Shown here in pieces: positions 9,841 through 22,460 of a stretch of 64,000 nucleotides of DNA. The stretch covers positions 157,923,256 to 157,987,255 of the forward strand of contig NC_053394.1 in assembly GCF_905171765.1 (NCBI RefSeq), given 5' to 3'. Made by a program: the position numbers and the translations under genes. How positions within the stretch are numbered: position 1 is the first letter of the stretch; every line of letters begins with the position of its first letter. The stretch comes from Bufo bufo. Lineage: Eukaryota > Chordata > Amphibia > Anura > Bufonidae. The notes under the pieces are model-generated. The model ran no database searches. It was not told the DNA's origin and saw only the letters and a list, made by a program, of their open reading frames with translations.

Positions 9841-10485
9841 ACCATAGACTGCAATAAAATATTAAGCAGCATATGTGATTTTTACTGGTTGTCTGTCAAG
9901 CCCTGCCGCAGACATGGCTCAACAAGCAGCCTACTATGACAAACCTGGGAGCCTTCATAAGGCCCTGGGCTGTCATAGCAACCAATCAGAACCCTGCAAT
10001 TCTGCCATGGGGCTCTGCTTGGAGGACAGAGGGAGCCCCCCTCCATCTCTCTAACTGCTCAGATGCTGCAGTTAATATTGACCGCAGCATTTGAGAAGTT
10101 AATTGACCAGGATCTGAGTTATCTCCAGTCCCAGGCTGTGTGTCAATTTTATTACAAAGACGGCAGCCCTCATCAATGGAGTGGATGCTCCATACTTCCC
10201 CTACACACAAATGCCGTATATGTGCGGTATTTTGCCTTAAGTGGTTTATTTATGGGAGTCTTCAGCGCATGTGTAAACTGGTTGTCCAAATCTGGAGGAC
10301 ATGAAATATATGCAGCCTGTTTTATAGCCATGAATATTCAACAGAATTACAAGCACCAGTTGTTCCCTATATATAAGGGGGCAGATGAGGCATCCTGTAT
10401 ACATTGGCCTTCAAGTTTCAATGTTAGTTCATTCTGGGACGACCATTGTAAACTGAAAACATTGTAATTTGAGACCAGTGGCATA

Positions 10486-10750
10486 ACTAGAACTGACTGG
10501 GAGCCACAGCAAATTTTTGAACTGGCCCCCCTTCCCCCAGCAACCCTCCTTCCTGTGCAACCCTCACTCCCGCCACTAGTCAAGATCACATTCTCAGACA
10601 AGGTCCGGCAGTCGCTCCATCCATTTCCTACATGTATATAATGTCATTGTATAATACTGTTGTGGGGGCTCTGACAATAAAAATCTTTTAGTCCTCTTTC
10701 TCGGCAGGCCCCTTCTGAGTTTGGGCCCTGTAGCAGTTAAAGTTATGAAG
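10486..10750 (-). repeat. SINE-like or degenerate interspersed repeat
   Basis: The segment opens 'ggcataactagaactgac' and contains 'tttgggccctgtagcag', both recognisable from dispersed frog repeats. No A/B box was identified. The remainder to 11920 is unremarkable apart from CpG-rich palindromes at 11240-11490. Confidence 0.35.
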
Positions 10751-11927
10751 AAAGGCTGGAAGTTATAAATCAGTGCATAGGAAATCCCAGGAGCTTCTTC
10801 AGGGTTGTGTACAGAACACAGTGTACCAGAAAATAAAACGGAGCCGGCCTCACCTGGTGTCCAAAGAAGCAGCTCATCCCGAAACAGGTAAGGACGGGTT
10901 CATATCTGACCAGGAGTGGACTGGCCGTAGACCCTACAGGGAAATTTCCCAGTGGACCAATGCCTAGGAGGGCCACCCAAGCCATCCTCACGGCCGCAAA
11001 CCAGGCTCATAATTATCTGATTCTCTGTTACGCACCTGGCCAAAAGCTGCAGGTTCCCTCCTGAAGTCAACTGTATCGACATCCTATGGACAGCAATACA
11101 GTTGAATACTGTGGCGCAGGTGGCAGCATTTTGTGCTGTACTATGGTATTTAGTTCAGCAGGGGAGGTATATTGTTCTGCACTATGATATTTCTGGTCTC
11201 TGCCTTCATATGATGGCCCTGCCTAATTACAGCATACAACTATATGTATTTTGTGGTCCGCAATAAGCAGATACGCAAAATACGGACGACATCCATGTTG
11301 CATCTCTTTTTTTATGAACCGCATTTTGCGGCCAAGAATAGGACACGTGCTATCTTTTGCGGAAGGGACATATGGATGCTGAAAGGAGACATCCCTGTGC
11401 TTTTCACATCCATATGTCCTTCTCGCAAAAGATACAACATATTCTATATTTGGACGCAAAATGCGGTTCATGGACCCATTTCCAGTCAATGATCTGAAGA
11501 AAAAAAAAAAGGAAGCAACACGGACGTCACGCAGACATCTCCGATGTCGCTGTCATTTTATCACTGACCCAGAGGAAGTGAAAAACTACTGATGTGTGAA
11601 CAAACATATTAAAACCAATGGGTAGGTGTGCTGTCCCTAAAAATGTGAAAAGCGCATATCAGTGAAAAACGCAAATGTGAACAAGGCCTTACGCAGGTGT
11701 CTTACCAGTGAAATGCCCATACATAGTTCTGCATCTTCTAGCCAATGACATTCCCCGCAGATCGCCATTGTATAGACTCTCCTGTTAGGAAGGCTCAGGA
11801 AATATTATTGTTTGCTGAAAACATATCGGATTAGTGGAGAGATCCTTTCTCTATAGAAGTGTCCCCTATACACATGACCCCACTAGGACATAGTCACCGA
11901 GGAGTTATCAGAACAATCCCAACTTAC

Positions 11928-12060
11928 GCGCACTGATCACTTACTGAGCGATAAGGACCCTGGATAACGTCCCTGTGGGCTATAGGACCTTTGATGATGT
12001 CATGACCATGTGATCAGTCACGTGTGTGGGAGGAGCCAGGCTCCAGGCTGTGCTGCTGGA
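11928..12060 (-). promoter_or_regulatory. Putative promoter and 5' exon of gene L
   Basis: Reading the minus strand, a non-coding first exon could end at 11928 (GTGCGC|GTAAGTT) or 11945 (CTCA|GTAAGTG). Upstream lie a CRE-like TGATGTCA (11995-12002) and a perfect E-box CACGTG (12019-12024) within 30 bp. This is the only promoter-like stretch upstream of the gene L start exon. The assignment rests on position and motifs, without direct evidence of transcription. Confidence 0.4.
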
Positions 12061-12658
12061 GGAGTTTCCTTTTGGTTGTGGCTAATGCCTGTGTAGTGAT
12101 GTAACATTGGTATTACTATGCTTTGTTATTCTGTATGACGAAAAGTGAAACATTTCAATAAAAAAGATGGAAACATAATTCCCCCTTTAGTGAGTTGACA
12201 TTTTGCCCCCTAGTGGTTAGATATTGAATTTGAAGGGGATTTAGCCTGCCCTATATTTCTAAACTACATCCCCTTCTGTAGGTTGACCTGGCAAATCCAA
12301 TGTGACTTGGAGTAATGTGATTAAAGGGAACCTGTCAGCTACAAGATGCACCATAAACCACAAGCATTACCTTATAGATGTTGTCATCATGTGTTTGTCT
12401 ATGTCCAAGATGGCTGAACAAGGACTTTTATTCCCCTGCAGGCCGTATGTAAATGAAGTCAAGCTCGTCGCGCCCCCTTCCCTCCCACCTGAAATGAAAT
12501 CATACGGTGGAGGGGGGAATTTATCATGAGGGGAATATTTGTAGTCAGTTATCCTTGAGTCTGCGTTGGAGTACTTTATGCCACATTTTGTCTAGAAAAG
12601 CTACTCCAGTTTTCCTACTCCCCCTACTAGAGTAAGATTGCGACTTTTTCTGGAGTTA

Positions 12659-13569
12659 GGCTGGTTTCACACGGGCGTTGCGGGAAAAGGTGCGGGTGCG
12701 TTGCAGGAACATGCACGATTTTTCTGTGCGAGTGCAAAACATTGTAATGCGTTTCTGCACTCGCGTGAGAAAAATTGCGCATGTTTGGTACTTCTGTAGA
12801 TTGTATTATTTTCCCTTATAACATGGTTATAAGGGAAAATAATAGCATTCTGAATACAGAATGCATAGTAAAATAGCGCTGGAGGGGTTAAAAAAAAAAT
12901 AAAAAATTAAACTCACCTTAGTCCACTTGATCGCGCTGCCGGCATCTCTTCTGTCTCCTTATTTTCTGATTGCAGGAAAAGCACCTGTGGTGACGTTACT
13001 CCGGTCATCACATGGTCCATCACATGATCCATCACCATCATAAAAGATCATGTGATGACCGGAGTGACGTCACCACAGGTCCTGTTCCTGCACACAGCTA
13101 AGATGAAGACAGAAGAGAAGCCGGGCTGCGCGATCAAGCGGATTAAGGTGAGTTAAATAATTTTTTAGATTTTTTTTAACCCCTCCAGCGCTATTTTACT
13201 ATGCATTCTGTATTCAGAATGCTATTATTTTCCCTTATAACTATGTTATAAGTGAAAATAATAATGATCGGGTCCGCATCCCGATCGTCTCCTAGCAACC
13301 GTGCGTGAAAATCGCACCGCATCCGCACTTGCCTGCGGATGCTTGCGATTTTCACGCAGCCCCATTCACTTCTATGGGGCCTGCGTTGCGTGAAAAACGC
13401 ACAATATAGAGCATGCTGTGATTTTCACGCAACGCACAAGTGATGCGTGAAAATCACCGCTCGTGTGCACAGCCCCATAGAAATGAATGGGTCAGGATTC
13501 AGTGCGGGTGCAATGCGTTCACCTTACGCATCGCATCCGCGCGGAATACTCGCCCGTGTGAAAGAGGCC
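12659..13569. mobile_element. Palindromic MITE, 911 bp, Harbinger-type TTA target
   Basis: It starts GGCTGGTTTCACACGGGCG and ends CGCCCGTGTGAAAGAGGCC, flanked by TTA on both sides (12656-12658 and 13570-13572). Nearly the entire length is self-complementary around 13035: 'ttcccttataacatggttat' at 12812 pairs with 13231-13250, and 'gtgatgaccggagtgacgtcacc' at 13052 pairs with 12993-13013. It has no coding capacity. Sister copies are at 37890-38756 and 56889-58380. Confidence 0.85.
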
Positions 13570-13919
13570 TTAAACGGATTCCAAACTGGAGTGAGTGGTG
13601 TAAAATTGCAATACCTTGAAAATTATTTGCGTGAGTGCAAACAGTCCCAAAAACTATTTTGCGACTTTTTAAAGCCAAAATTCTGGAGTTGGAGGTGTGA
13701 TAGATCAAGGCCTTTGTTTCTATTTAAAAAAAATATATAAATGTGACTGAAAACAAATAAACATCTTGAAGATAAATAATATCAGTATTGTACATGTCAA
13801 CATAATATCCAGTTAAAATAACAACTAAAGTATAAAATAAAGTTATAGGCACCATTTTCCCCCACACTCAAATTAGTATTGTATGTATAGTCCATGAGAC
13901 AACAAAGCCAAACACCTCA

Positions 13920-14428
13920 CTAGTCAGAAATCAGAGGTGTGCCATGTAATAAATACGTTCGCTTTTTTCTTTTGTAATGTACATGTTGGACAGAAGAATT
14001 TGTTTTTCTTAATTTCAAACATTTGTCATCCTTTTTTAAGCCAACACAAGTTATACGATACCAAGTCTTACAAGAGTTACACTCTACCATGGTTTCTTTC
14101 GGCTTGTGGATCTTACAATGGTGGTTGATTAATTTAATATGAGGAAACATTAAATGTTGTCTGATCTGGTTTTGTTGAAAATTTATGAAATTAAAATTTA
14201 AGTCATTTGCCAATGCGACAACATTGCCCCACAATCATTGTTCACATGCTGTTTTTGGCAACATACCAAATTAACATCAAGAACAGAGTTTTCTTGAGTA
14301 AATAGCGGAGCATATAAATCCACAATTTGTGTTTTAAGACTCTTTTGGATTTTTGAGGGTTTCATAGAGGCATACGTAGTCAGTTGGTTCCGTGTAGGGC
14401 TGCAGTAAACGATTATTTTAGAAATCAA
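13920..14428 (-). pseudogene. Remnant of a Ulp1-like (C48) peptidase plus PHD-like finger protein
   Basis: The 5' part (14428-14230) has 'S-L-K-T-Q-I-V-D-L-Y', 'Q-K-Q-H-V-N-N-D-C-G', the Gln and Cys box of Ulp1/SENP-type cysteine peptidases. A frameshift within or just after the D-C-G triplet moves the reading to the frame of 14234-13920, which continues 'V-A-L-A-N-D-L-N-F', the expected hydrophobic helix. That frame then has 'C-K-I-H-K-P', 'M-V-E-C-N-S-C-K-T-W-Y-R-I-T-C-V-G-L', a PHD-type zinc-binding pattern in which the usual His is Arg. A peptidase followed by a PHD finger at the C-terminus is seen in mobile-element proteins of fishes, frogs and cnidarians. The catalytic His and Asp region lies further 5' and is lost. 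Product: none likely. Confidence 0.6.
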
Positions 14429-14682
14429 GTATTCTATCGATTATTTTTTACGTTAATTGAGTATTCTAATAAGAAAACATGAATTAATAGACTGTTTTCC
14501 TTTATAAAAACTCATCAGACCCCCTGCCATCAGTCCCCAACACCCTTCGTTCCCCCCTGTGCGATCAGCCCAAGTGCATCAGTTCCACCCAGTGCCATCA
14601 GCTCCGTTCCCGCAGTTCCTTCAGCTCTTCCTCACAATAGTGCCATCTGCTGCCCCCTCAGTGCCTACCAGCTGACACCCCA

Positions 14683-14885
14683 GTGCCACCAGCTTGCCCC
14701 CCCAGTGCCACCAGCTTGCACCCCCAACTGCCCCCCAGTGCCACCAGCTTGCCGCCCAGTGCCAACTGCCACCAGCTTGCCGCCCAGTGCCACCAGCTTG
14801 CCCACAGGTGCCACCAGCTTGCGCCCCCAACTGCCCTACAGTGCCACCAGCTTGCGCCACCAACTGCCTCCCAGTGCCACCATCT
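14683..14885 (+). repeat. Minisatellite of 'agtgccaccagcttgc' units
   Basis: About nine degenerate copies of CAGTGCCACCAGCTTGC with spacers of 3 to 20 bases. It gives rise to spurious open frames on both strands. Flanked by further T/C-rich sequence from 14520; 13573-13919 and 14430-14640 hold nothing recognisable, and 15050-16580 only low-copy-looking sequence with an 'aaaaacatttttt' tract. Confidence 0.8.
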
Positions 14886-16949
14886 CCCCCTGCTAGCCAT
14901 GTCCCCAGCGACAGTACTTACCTTTCCTGTAAGGGCGCCGCTTCACAGCTCCTCTATTTTCTTCTCCGCGAGCTGCACTGAAGTCCTGACATCACACAGC
15001 ATTGGGTCATAGTGCGCACTTACGTGCACTATGACCTGAAGAAAGTGCAGTGCGCGGGCCAGCGGGCGATCACAGAGCGGTAAGTAAACGCAAGCGTTTC
15101 ACTCCCGCTCCATGGTCACATGACACAAACGAATCCTCGAGGCACATACAGGGGTTGAGCGAAGTGCCGGCGCATGCGCACTTCGCTGTAAGAAGCCAAA
15201 TGGAGAAGTCCGCACGGGCGCATCAGGCAGAGCCCTGTGCGCAAGCGCGAGATCTTACAGCAGAAGGAGGGGGGAGGGAGGGAGAGCTAGAGGCGGCACA
15301 GAGGATTAGGAGGCAGTGCAGAAGTCCAGAAAGGCGGCGCTGGGCACGAACAGCGGTGGGTGCGGCTGGCACCTTGCACCCATTAACATCCCCTTGGGCA
15401 CCTTATTTGTTTGACTGACAGGTTAGTAATAGCTGTTTTTTAGCTAAATAAGCCCACAGATGACATTTATAAGCCCACATTAGGAATCGTGAAGACGCCC
15501 TGAACATCAGCATATGTTTAGGTGACAGGGGTCAAACCTGGTGACAGAATCCCTTTAAAAAAATTAAACATATCAGGAATTGTCACGTCCGAAAATATTT
15601 TTAACGGAACAAACAATAAAAACATGCGATTCACAATTTTTTTGTCACCTTGTCCCCCCCCCAAAAAAAATAAATAAAAATGATCAAAAAGTTGTAAGTA
15701 CAAGTTTTGCAGGGCTTGGTGGATTCTTTGTGGCTTTTTTTTTTTACTGTTGCATGAACATCTACGGGAAATATTAAACGTAGGACAAACAGGCCTTTTT
15801 TTGCAGTGGCGTTTTTTTCTAATTGCTGAGCCCTTAAGTCTACCATTTTTTCCTCATTGCCTGGTATTTTTCTCTCATAGACCTTTTTATTCTGCTTCAA
15901 AAAACGCATGTGCAATGTGTGGTGCCAATTTTTAATGGCTTTGTTGTATATATTTTTTTTAATTAATGCTTTATTCAGATACAGCTCTCCACAGAAAGTG
16001 ACATCACAGGGGGACCCTATTATCAGCTCCTAAGCAGCCAGAGTGAAGAGCTTCTTCCTTCAAGCTCCTGCAAACAGTGGCAGACAGGGACATGCCACCC
16101 CTGCCAGTATATCAAGAAAAGAATTTACAGACGTTTGAGGACCGTTACAAAAAGGACAGACCATAAATGTAATTGCTCATTTACGGTAACACACTGCTTG
16201 TGGGGAGGGTATATTGCTTTGGCCACCACAACATTTCTATAATAGACCGGCCATCAGTTTGAGGATCTGTACCCCACAGCCTGGGAACCACAGTACATAT
16301 TGTGAGAGACATTTTGTACCCCTTTGGCCGATTTGGGAAGTTGTTTAGATTTAACAGAGGGAGAGGCTCAGAGTCAGCCATCTTGCAGCCTGCTGTCCCA
16401 TTGTATGTACTCTGGAGAAAAAATGTACTTACTACTACCAGTGACTTTGTTTATTAACTGCCAAAACTACCTCACTAAAGTGCCTTGGATATGCTACCCC
16501 TAAATATGGCCTGGTCATTGTCTTGCACCTCAGTCACCCGGCCAAGGCCTTCTGCCTAACACCCCATCACTACACACATTTAACCACCTCAGCCCCCCCT
16601 AGCTTAAACACCCTTAATGACCAGGCCACTTTTTACACTTCTGACCTACCCTACTTTCACGGTTTATTGCTCGGTCATGCAACTTACCACCCAAATGAAT
16701 TTTACCTCCTTTTCTTCTCACTAATAGAGCTTTCATTTGGTGGTATTTCATTGCTGCTGACATTTTTACTTTTTTTTGTTATTAATCGAAAATTAACGAT
16801 TTTTTTTGCAAAAAAATGAAATTTTTCACTTTCAGTTGTAAAATTTTGCAAAAAAAAACGAGATCTATATATAAATTTTTCTCTAAATTTATTGTTCTAC
16901 ATGTCTTTGATAAAAAAAAAATGTTTGGGTAAAAAAAAAAAATGGTTTG

Positions 16950-19790
16950 GGTAAAAGTTATAGCGTTTACAAACTATGGTACAAAAATGTGAATTTCTGC
17001 TTTTTGAAGCAGCTCTGACTTTCTGAGCACCTGTCATGTTTCCTGAGGTTCTACAATGGCCAGACAGTACAAACACCCCACAAATGACCCCATTTCGGAA
17101 AGTAGACACTCTAAGGTATTTGCTGATGGGCATAGTGAGTTCATAGAACTTTTTATTTTTTGTCACAAGTTAGCGGAAAATGATGATTTTTATTTATTTA
17201 TTTCTTTTTCTTACAAAGTCTCATATTCCACTAACTTGTGACAAAAAATAAAAACTATGAACTCACTATGCCCATCAGCGAATACCTTGGGGTGTCTTCT
17301 TTCCAAAATGGGATCACTTGTGGGGTAGTTATACTGCCCTGGCATTCTAGGGGCCCTAATGTGTGGTAAGTAGTTTGAAATCAAAATCTGTAAAAAATGG
17401 CCGGTGAAATCCGAAAGGTGCTCTTTGGAATGTGGGCCCCTTTGCCCACCTAGGCTGCAAAAAAGTGTCACACATGTGGTATCTCCGTACTCAGGAGAAG
17501 TTGGGCAATGTGTTTTGGGGTGTCATTTTACATATACCCATGCTGGGTGAGAGAAATATCTTGGTCAAATGCCAACTTTGTATAAAAAAATGGGAAAAGT
17601 TGTCTTTTGCCAAGATATTTCTCTCACCCAGCATGGGTATATGTAAAATGACACCCCAAAACACATTCCCCAACGTCTCCTGAGTACGGAGATACCACAT
17701 GTGTGACACTTTTTTGCAGCCTAGGTGGGCAAAGGGGCCCACATTCCAAAGAGCACCTTTCGGATTTCACCGGCCATTTTTTGCAGATTTTGATTTCAAA
17801 ATAATTACCACACATTAGGGCCCCTAGAATGCCAGGGCAGTATAACTACCCCACAAGTGACCCCATTTTGGAAGGAAGACACCCCAAGGTATTCCGTGAG
17901 GGGCATGGCGAGTTCCTAGAATTTTTTCTTTTTTGTCACAAGTTAGCAGAAAATGATGATTTTTTTTTTTTTTTCTTACAAAGTCTCATATTCCACTAAC
18001 TTGTGACAAAAAATAAAAACTTCCATGAACTCACTATGCCCATCAGCGAATACCTTGGGGTGTCTTCTTTCCAAAATGGGGTCACTTGTGGGGTAGTTAT
18101 ACTGCCCTGGCATTTTAGGGGCCCGAATGCGTGAGAAGTAGTTTGAAATCAAAATCTATAAAAAATGGCCGATGAAATCCGAAAGGTGCTCTTTGGAATG
18201 TGGGCCCCTTTGCCCACCTAGGCTGCAAAAAAGTGTCACACATCTGGTATCCCCGTACTCAGGAGAAGTTGGGCAATGTGTTTTGGGGTGTCTTTTTACA
18301 TATACCCATGCTGGGTGAGAGAAATATCTCGGTCAAATGCCAACTTTGTATAAAAAAATGGGAAAAGTTGTCTTTTGCCAAGATATTTCTCTCACCCAGC
18401 ATGGGTATATGTAAAAAGACACCCCAAAACACATTGCCCAACTTCTCTTGAGTACGGGGATACCAGATGTGTGACACTTTTTTGCAGCCTAGGTGGGCAA
18501 AGGGGCCCACATTCCAAAGAGCACCTTTCGGATTTCACCGGACATTTTTTACAGATTTTGATTTCAAACCACTTCTCACGCATTCGGCCCCTAAAATGCC
18601 AGGGCAGTATAACTACCCCACAAGTGACCCCATTTTGGAAAGAAGACAACCCCAGGTATTTCGTGATGGGCATAGTGAGTTCATGGAAGTTTTTATTTTT
18701 TGTCACAAGTTAGTGGAATATGAGACTTTGTAAGGAAAAAAAAAAAATAAAATAAATCATCATTTTCCGCTAACTTGTGACAAAAAAAAAAAATTCTAGG
18801 AACTCGCCATGCCCCTCACGGAATATCTTGGGGTGTCTTCTTTCCAAAATGGGGTCACTTGTGGGGTAGTTATACTGCCCTGGCATTCTAGGGGCCCTAA
18901 TGTGTGGTAAGTAGGTAAATGACCTGTGAAATCCGAAAGGTGCTCTTTGGAATGTGGGTCCCTTTGCCCACCTAGGCTGCAAAAAAGTGTCACACATGTG
19001 GTATGGCCGTATTCAGGAGAAGTTGGGCAATGTGTTTTGGGGTGTCTTTTTACATATACCCATGCTGGGTGAGAGAAATATCTCGGCAAAAGACGACTTT
19101 TCCCATTTTTTATACAAAGTTGGCATTTGACCAAGATATTTCTCTCACCCAGCATGGGTATATGTAAAATGACACCCCAAAACACATTGCCCAACTTCTC
19201 CTGAGTACGGCGATACCAGATGTGTGACACTTTTTTGCAGCCTAGGTGTGCAAAGGGGCCCACATTCCTTTTATGAGGGCATTTTTAGACATTTGGATCC
19301 CAAACTTCTTCTCACGCTTTAGGGCCCCTAAAAAGCCAGGGCAGTATAAATACCCCACATGTGACCCCATTTTGGAAAGAAGACACCCCAAGGTATTCAA
19401 TGAGGGGCATGGCGAGTTCATAGAAAAAAAATTTTTTGGGCACAAGTTAGCGGAAATTGATTTTTGATTTTTTTTTCTTACAAAGTCTCCCTTTCCGCTA
19501 ACTTGGGACAAAAATTTCAATCTTTCATGGACTCAATATGCCCCTCAGCGAATACCTTGGGGTGTCTTCTTTCCGAAATGGGGTCACATGTTGGGTATTT
19601 ATACTGCCCTGGCATTCTAGGGGCCCTAAAGCGTGAGAAGAAGTCTGGAATATAAATGTCAGAAATTTTTTACGCATTTGGATTCCGTGAGGGGTATGGT
19701 GAGTTCATGTGAGATTTTATTTTTTGACACAAGTTAGTGGAATATGAGACTTTGTAAGAAAAAAAAAAAAAAATTCCGCTAACTTGGGCC
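16950..19790. repeat. Alternating inverted repeat array, about 385-bp half units
   Basis: Successive copies of a segment containing 'ggtgtcttctttccaaaatg' and 'ggcattctaggggccctaat' alternate in orientation. Symmetry centres lie near 17205, 17590, 17975, 18360, 18745, 19110 and 19475, so the array consists of about 770-bp dyad units. Two kinds of centre alternate: 'tacaaagtctcatattcc/agcggaaaatgatg' and 'ctttgtataaaaaaatggga'. The many open frames of 60-155 codons are repetitive translations of this array. Confidence 0.9.
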
Positions 19791-19810
19791 AAAAAAATGT
19801 CTGAATGGAG

Positions 19811-20345
19811 CCTTACAGGGGGGTGATCAATGACAGGGGGGTGATCAGGGAGTCTATATGGGGTGATCACCCCCCTGCCATTGATCACCCCCCTGTAAGG
19901 CTCCATTCAGACGTCCGTATGTGTTTTGCGGATCCGATCCATGTATCAGTGGATCCGTAAAAATCATACGGACATCTGAATGCAGCCTTACAGGGGGGTG
20001 ATCAATGACAGGGGGGTGATCAATGACAGGGGGGTGATCAGGGAGTCTATATGGGGTGATCACCCCCCTGTCATTGATCACCCCCCTATAAGGCTCCATT
20101 CAGATGTCCGTATGTGTTTTGCGGATCCGATCCATGTATCAGTGGATCCGTAAAAATCATACGGACATCTGAATGCAGCCTTACAGGGGGGTGATCAATG
20201 ACAGGGGGGTGATCAGGGAGTCTATATGGGGTGATCACCCCCCTGTAAGGCTCCATTCAGACGCCTGTATGTGTTTTGCGGATCCGATCCATGTATCAGT
20301 GGATCCGTAAAAATCATACGGACGTCTGAATGGAGCCTTACAGGG
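19811..20345. repeat. Tandem array of 155-195 bp units with GTGATCA palindromes
   Basis: Three copies of a unit beginning 'ccttacaggggggtgatcaa' and ending in a 90-bp palindromic segment 'ggctccattcagacgtccgt ... cggacatctgaatgcagcc'. The latter is itself flanked by TAA/TTA and looks like a tiny MITE amplified together with the host segment. Confidence 0.85.
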
Positions 20346-21486
20346 GGGTGATCATTGACTGGGGGGTGATCAGGGAGTCTATATGGGGTGATCAGGGGTT
20401 AATAAGTGACAGGGGGGGTGTAGTGTAGTGTGGTGCTACTTATTACTGAGCTACCTGTGTCCTCTGGTGGTCGATCCAAACAAAAGGGACCACCAGAGGA
20501 CCAGGTAGCAGGTATATTAGACGTTGTTATCAAAACAGCGTCTAATATACCTGTTAGGGGTTAAAAAAAATCGCATCTCCAGCCTGCCAGCGAACGATCG
20601 CCGCTGGCAGGCTAGAGATCCACTCGCTTACTTTCCGATCCTGTGAATGCGCGCGCCTGTGCGCCCGCGTTCACAGGAAATCTCGCGTCTCGCGAGATGA
20701 CGCATATATGCGTGACTCTGCGCAGGGCTGCCGCCTCCGGAACGCGATCCTGCGTTAGGCGGTCCGGAGGCGGTTAACATCAAGGGCACCCCAGCCACCA
20801 TCAGGCAGGAGCCCCAACATCAGAGTGTGCCCCGAGGGAGGAAAGGCCACGCCTCTCAATCCACTGCATGGTCCCAGGGAGAGCCAGAGTGGGTACATGA
20901 CCAACTGTACCCATTCTAGCCACAATTACAACCTCATCCTCCTCACTGTACTCCCCTACGGGTCGCTGCACTTGCAGGGTTGTGGTGCCAGGATGTTGCA
21001 TCAACCCTGCCACCCATAGGTGCTGTCAAAGGGAGTTACGTGTCTCAAATATGCACGCAATACATCATGGAAGAGGTTGGCATATATACACAAATGTGTC
21101 CTGGAGAAGAAAATGGCAAAATCATCCCACTCCACAGGCCTCTAAGAAATGTTGATAATTATGCTATAGTATGGCACAAGCTGCACTGAAACTTTTCCCT
21201 CAGGATAGGTCATCAATATCTGACCAGTGGGGGCCCGACTCTCGGCACACCAGCCGATCAGCTATTTGAAGGGGTTGCAGTGATTCTTTAAGCGCTGCTT
21301 CCTAATATCTACCTTAAAGGGGTTATCCGAGTTATGAAAAAAATAATAAAGCACTGAAAATCTATTGGGCAGCAATATATAACTAAGCTAAGCAAGTTTT
21401 ATGCAAAAAAAATATATCTATTTCCTCATTTCCCTTTTCTGGCCCTTTGTTTACATGCAATAAAAACAATCTCTGCCCCCCCCCCT

Positions 21487-22460
21487 GCACTGCTAAAGGA
21501 GTGAATACAAGAGCTGCCCTGAGTGACATGTCTGCCTGCTGGGAGACTCTGCAGCATGTTGTATGTGTAGAACTACAAGTCCCAGCTGTATAGTGACACT
21601 GCTAAGGGAGTGAATACAAGAGCTGCCCTGAGTGACATGTCTGCCTGCTGGGAGACTCTGCAGCATGTTGTATGTGTAGTACTACAAGTCCCAGCTGTAT
21701 AATGACACTAAGGGAGTGGATACAAGAGCTGCCCTGAGTGACATGTCTGCCTGCTGGGAGACTCACCAGCATGTTGTATGTGTAGTACTACAAGTCCCAG
21801 CTGTATAATGACACTGCTAAGGGAGTGAATACAAGTGCTGCCCTGAGTGACATGTCTGCCTGCTGGGAGACTCACCAGCATGTTGTATGTGTAGAACTAC
21901 AAGTCCCAGCTGTATAAGGACACTGCTAAGGGAGTGAATACAAGTGCTGCCCTGAGTGACATGTCTGCCTGCTGGGAGACTCTGCAGCATGTTGTATGTG
22001 TAGAACTACAAGTCCCAGCTGTATAATGACACCGCTAAGGGAGTGAATACAAGAGCTGTCCTGAGTGACATGTCTGCCTGCTGGGAGACTTAGCAGCATG
22101 TTGTATGTGTAGTACTACAAGTCCCAGCTGTATAATGACACTGCTAAGGGAGTGAATACAAGAGCTGCCCTGAGTGACATGTCTGCCTGCTGGGAGACTT
22201 AGCAGCATGTTGTATGTGTAGGACTACAAGTCCCAGCTATATAATGATACTGCTAAGGGAGTGAATACAAGAGCTGTCCTGAGTGACATGTCTGCCTGCT
22301 GGGAGACTCTGCAGCATGTTGTATGTGTAGTACTACAAGTCCCAGCTGTATAATGACACTGCTAAGGGAGTGGATACAAGAGCTGCCCTGAGTGCTGGGA
22401 GAATCAACAGCAACTTGTAAGTGTAGAACTACAAGTCCCACTTGTATAATGACACTGCTA
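21487..22460 (+). repeat. Tandem repeat, nine copies of about 109 bp
   Basis: The unit contains 'cactgctaagggagtgaa', 'gtgacatgtctgcctgctgg' and 'actacaagtcccagctgtat'. Copies begin near 21487, 21597, 21706, 21812, 21920, 22028, 22138, 22247 and 22356; the last is shortened. Copies differ by a few bases only ('agactctgcagc', 'agactcaccagc', 'agacttagcagc'), with an interspersed distribution of variants. Confidence 0.95.

Larger units (their letters stand above)
16584..20773. mobile_element. TTAA-flanked 4.2-kb non-autonomous element built of repeats
   Basis: It is bounded by TTAA (16580-16583 and 20774-20777), with ends CCACCTC and GGAGGCGG. The first 350 bp resemble the start of dispersed frog repeats ('ccaggccactttttacac'); the last 200 bp are a GC-rich hairpin ('ccgcctccgga' with its complement). 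Between lie the alternating inverted array (16950-19790) and the three-copy 'gatcaccccc' array (19811-20345). TTAA targets are used by piggyBac and Kolobok transposases; no transposase is encoded. The terminal repeat is short, so the boundary call is provisional. Confidence 0.6.

Noticed and set aside
14621..14900. Glycine-alanine-tryptophan rich frames on the minus strand
   Set aside because: They are translations of the AGTGCCACCAGCTTGC minisatellite; all frames look alike and none has flanking gene structure.
15050..15418. 122-codon frame in a CpG-rich stretch
   Set aside because: No splice sites, domain or conserved start; surrounding sequence is repeat-like.
17432..19263. Several 83-155 codon frames with nearly identical peptides on both strands
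   Set aside because: They arise from the alternating inverted repeat array; the same peptide appears from both strands because the DNA is palindromic.
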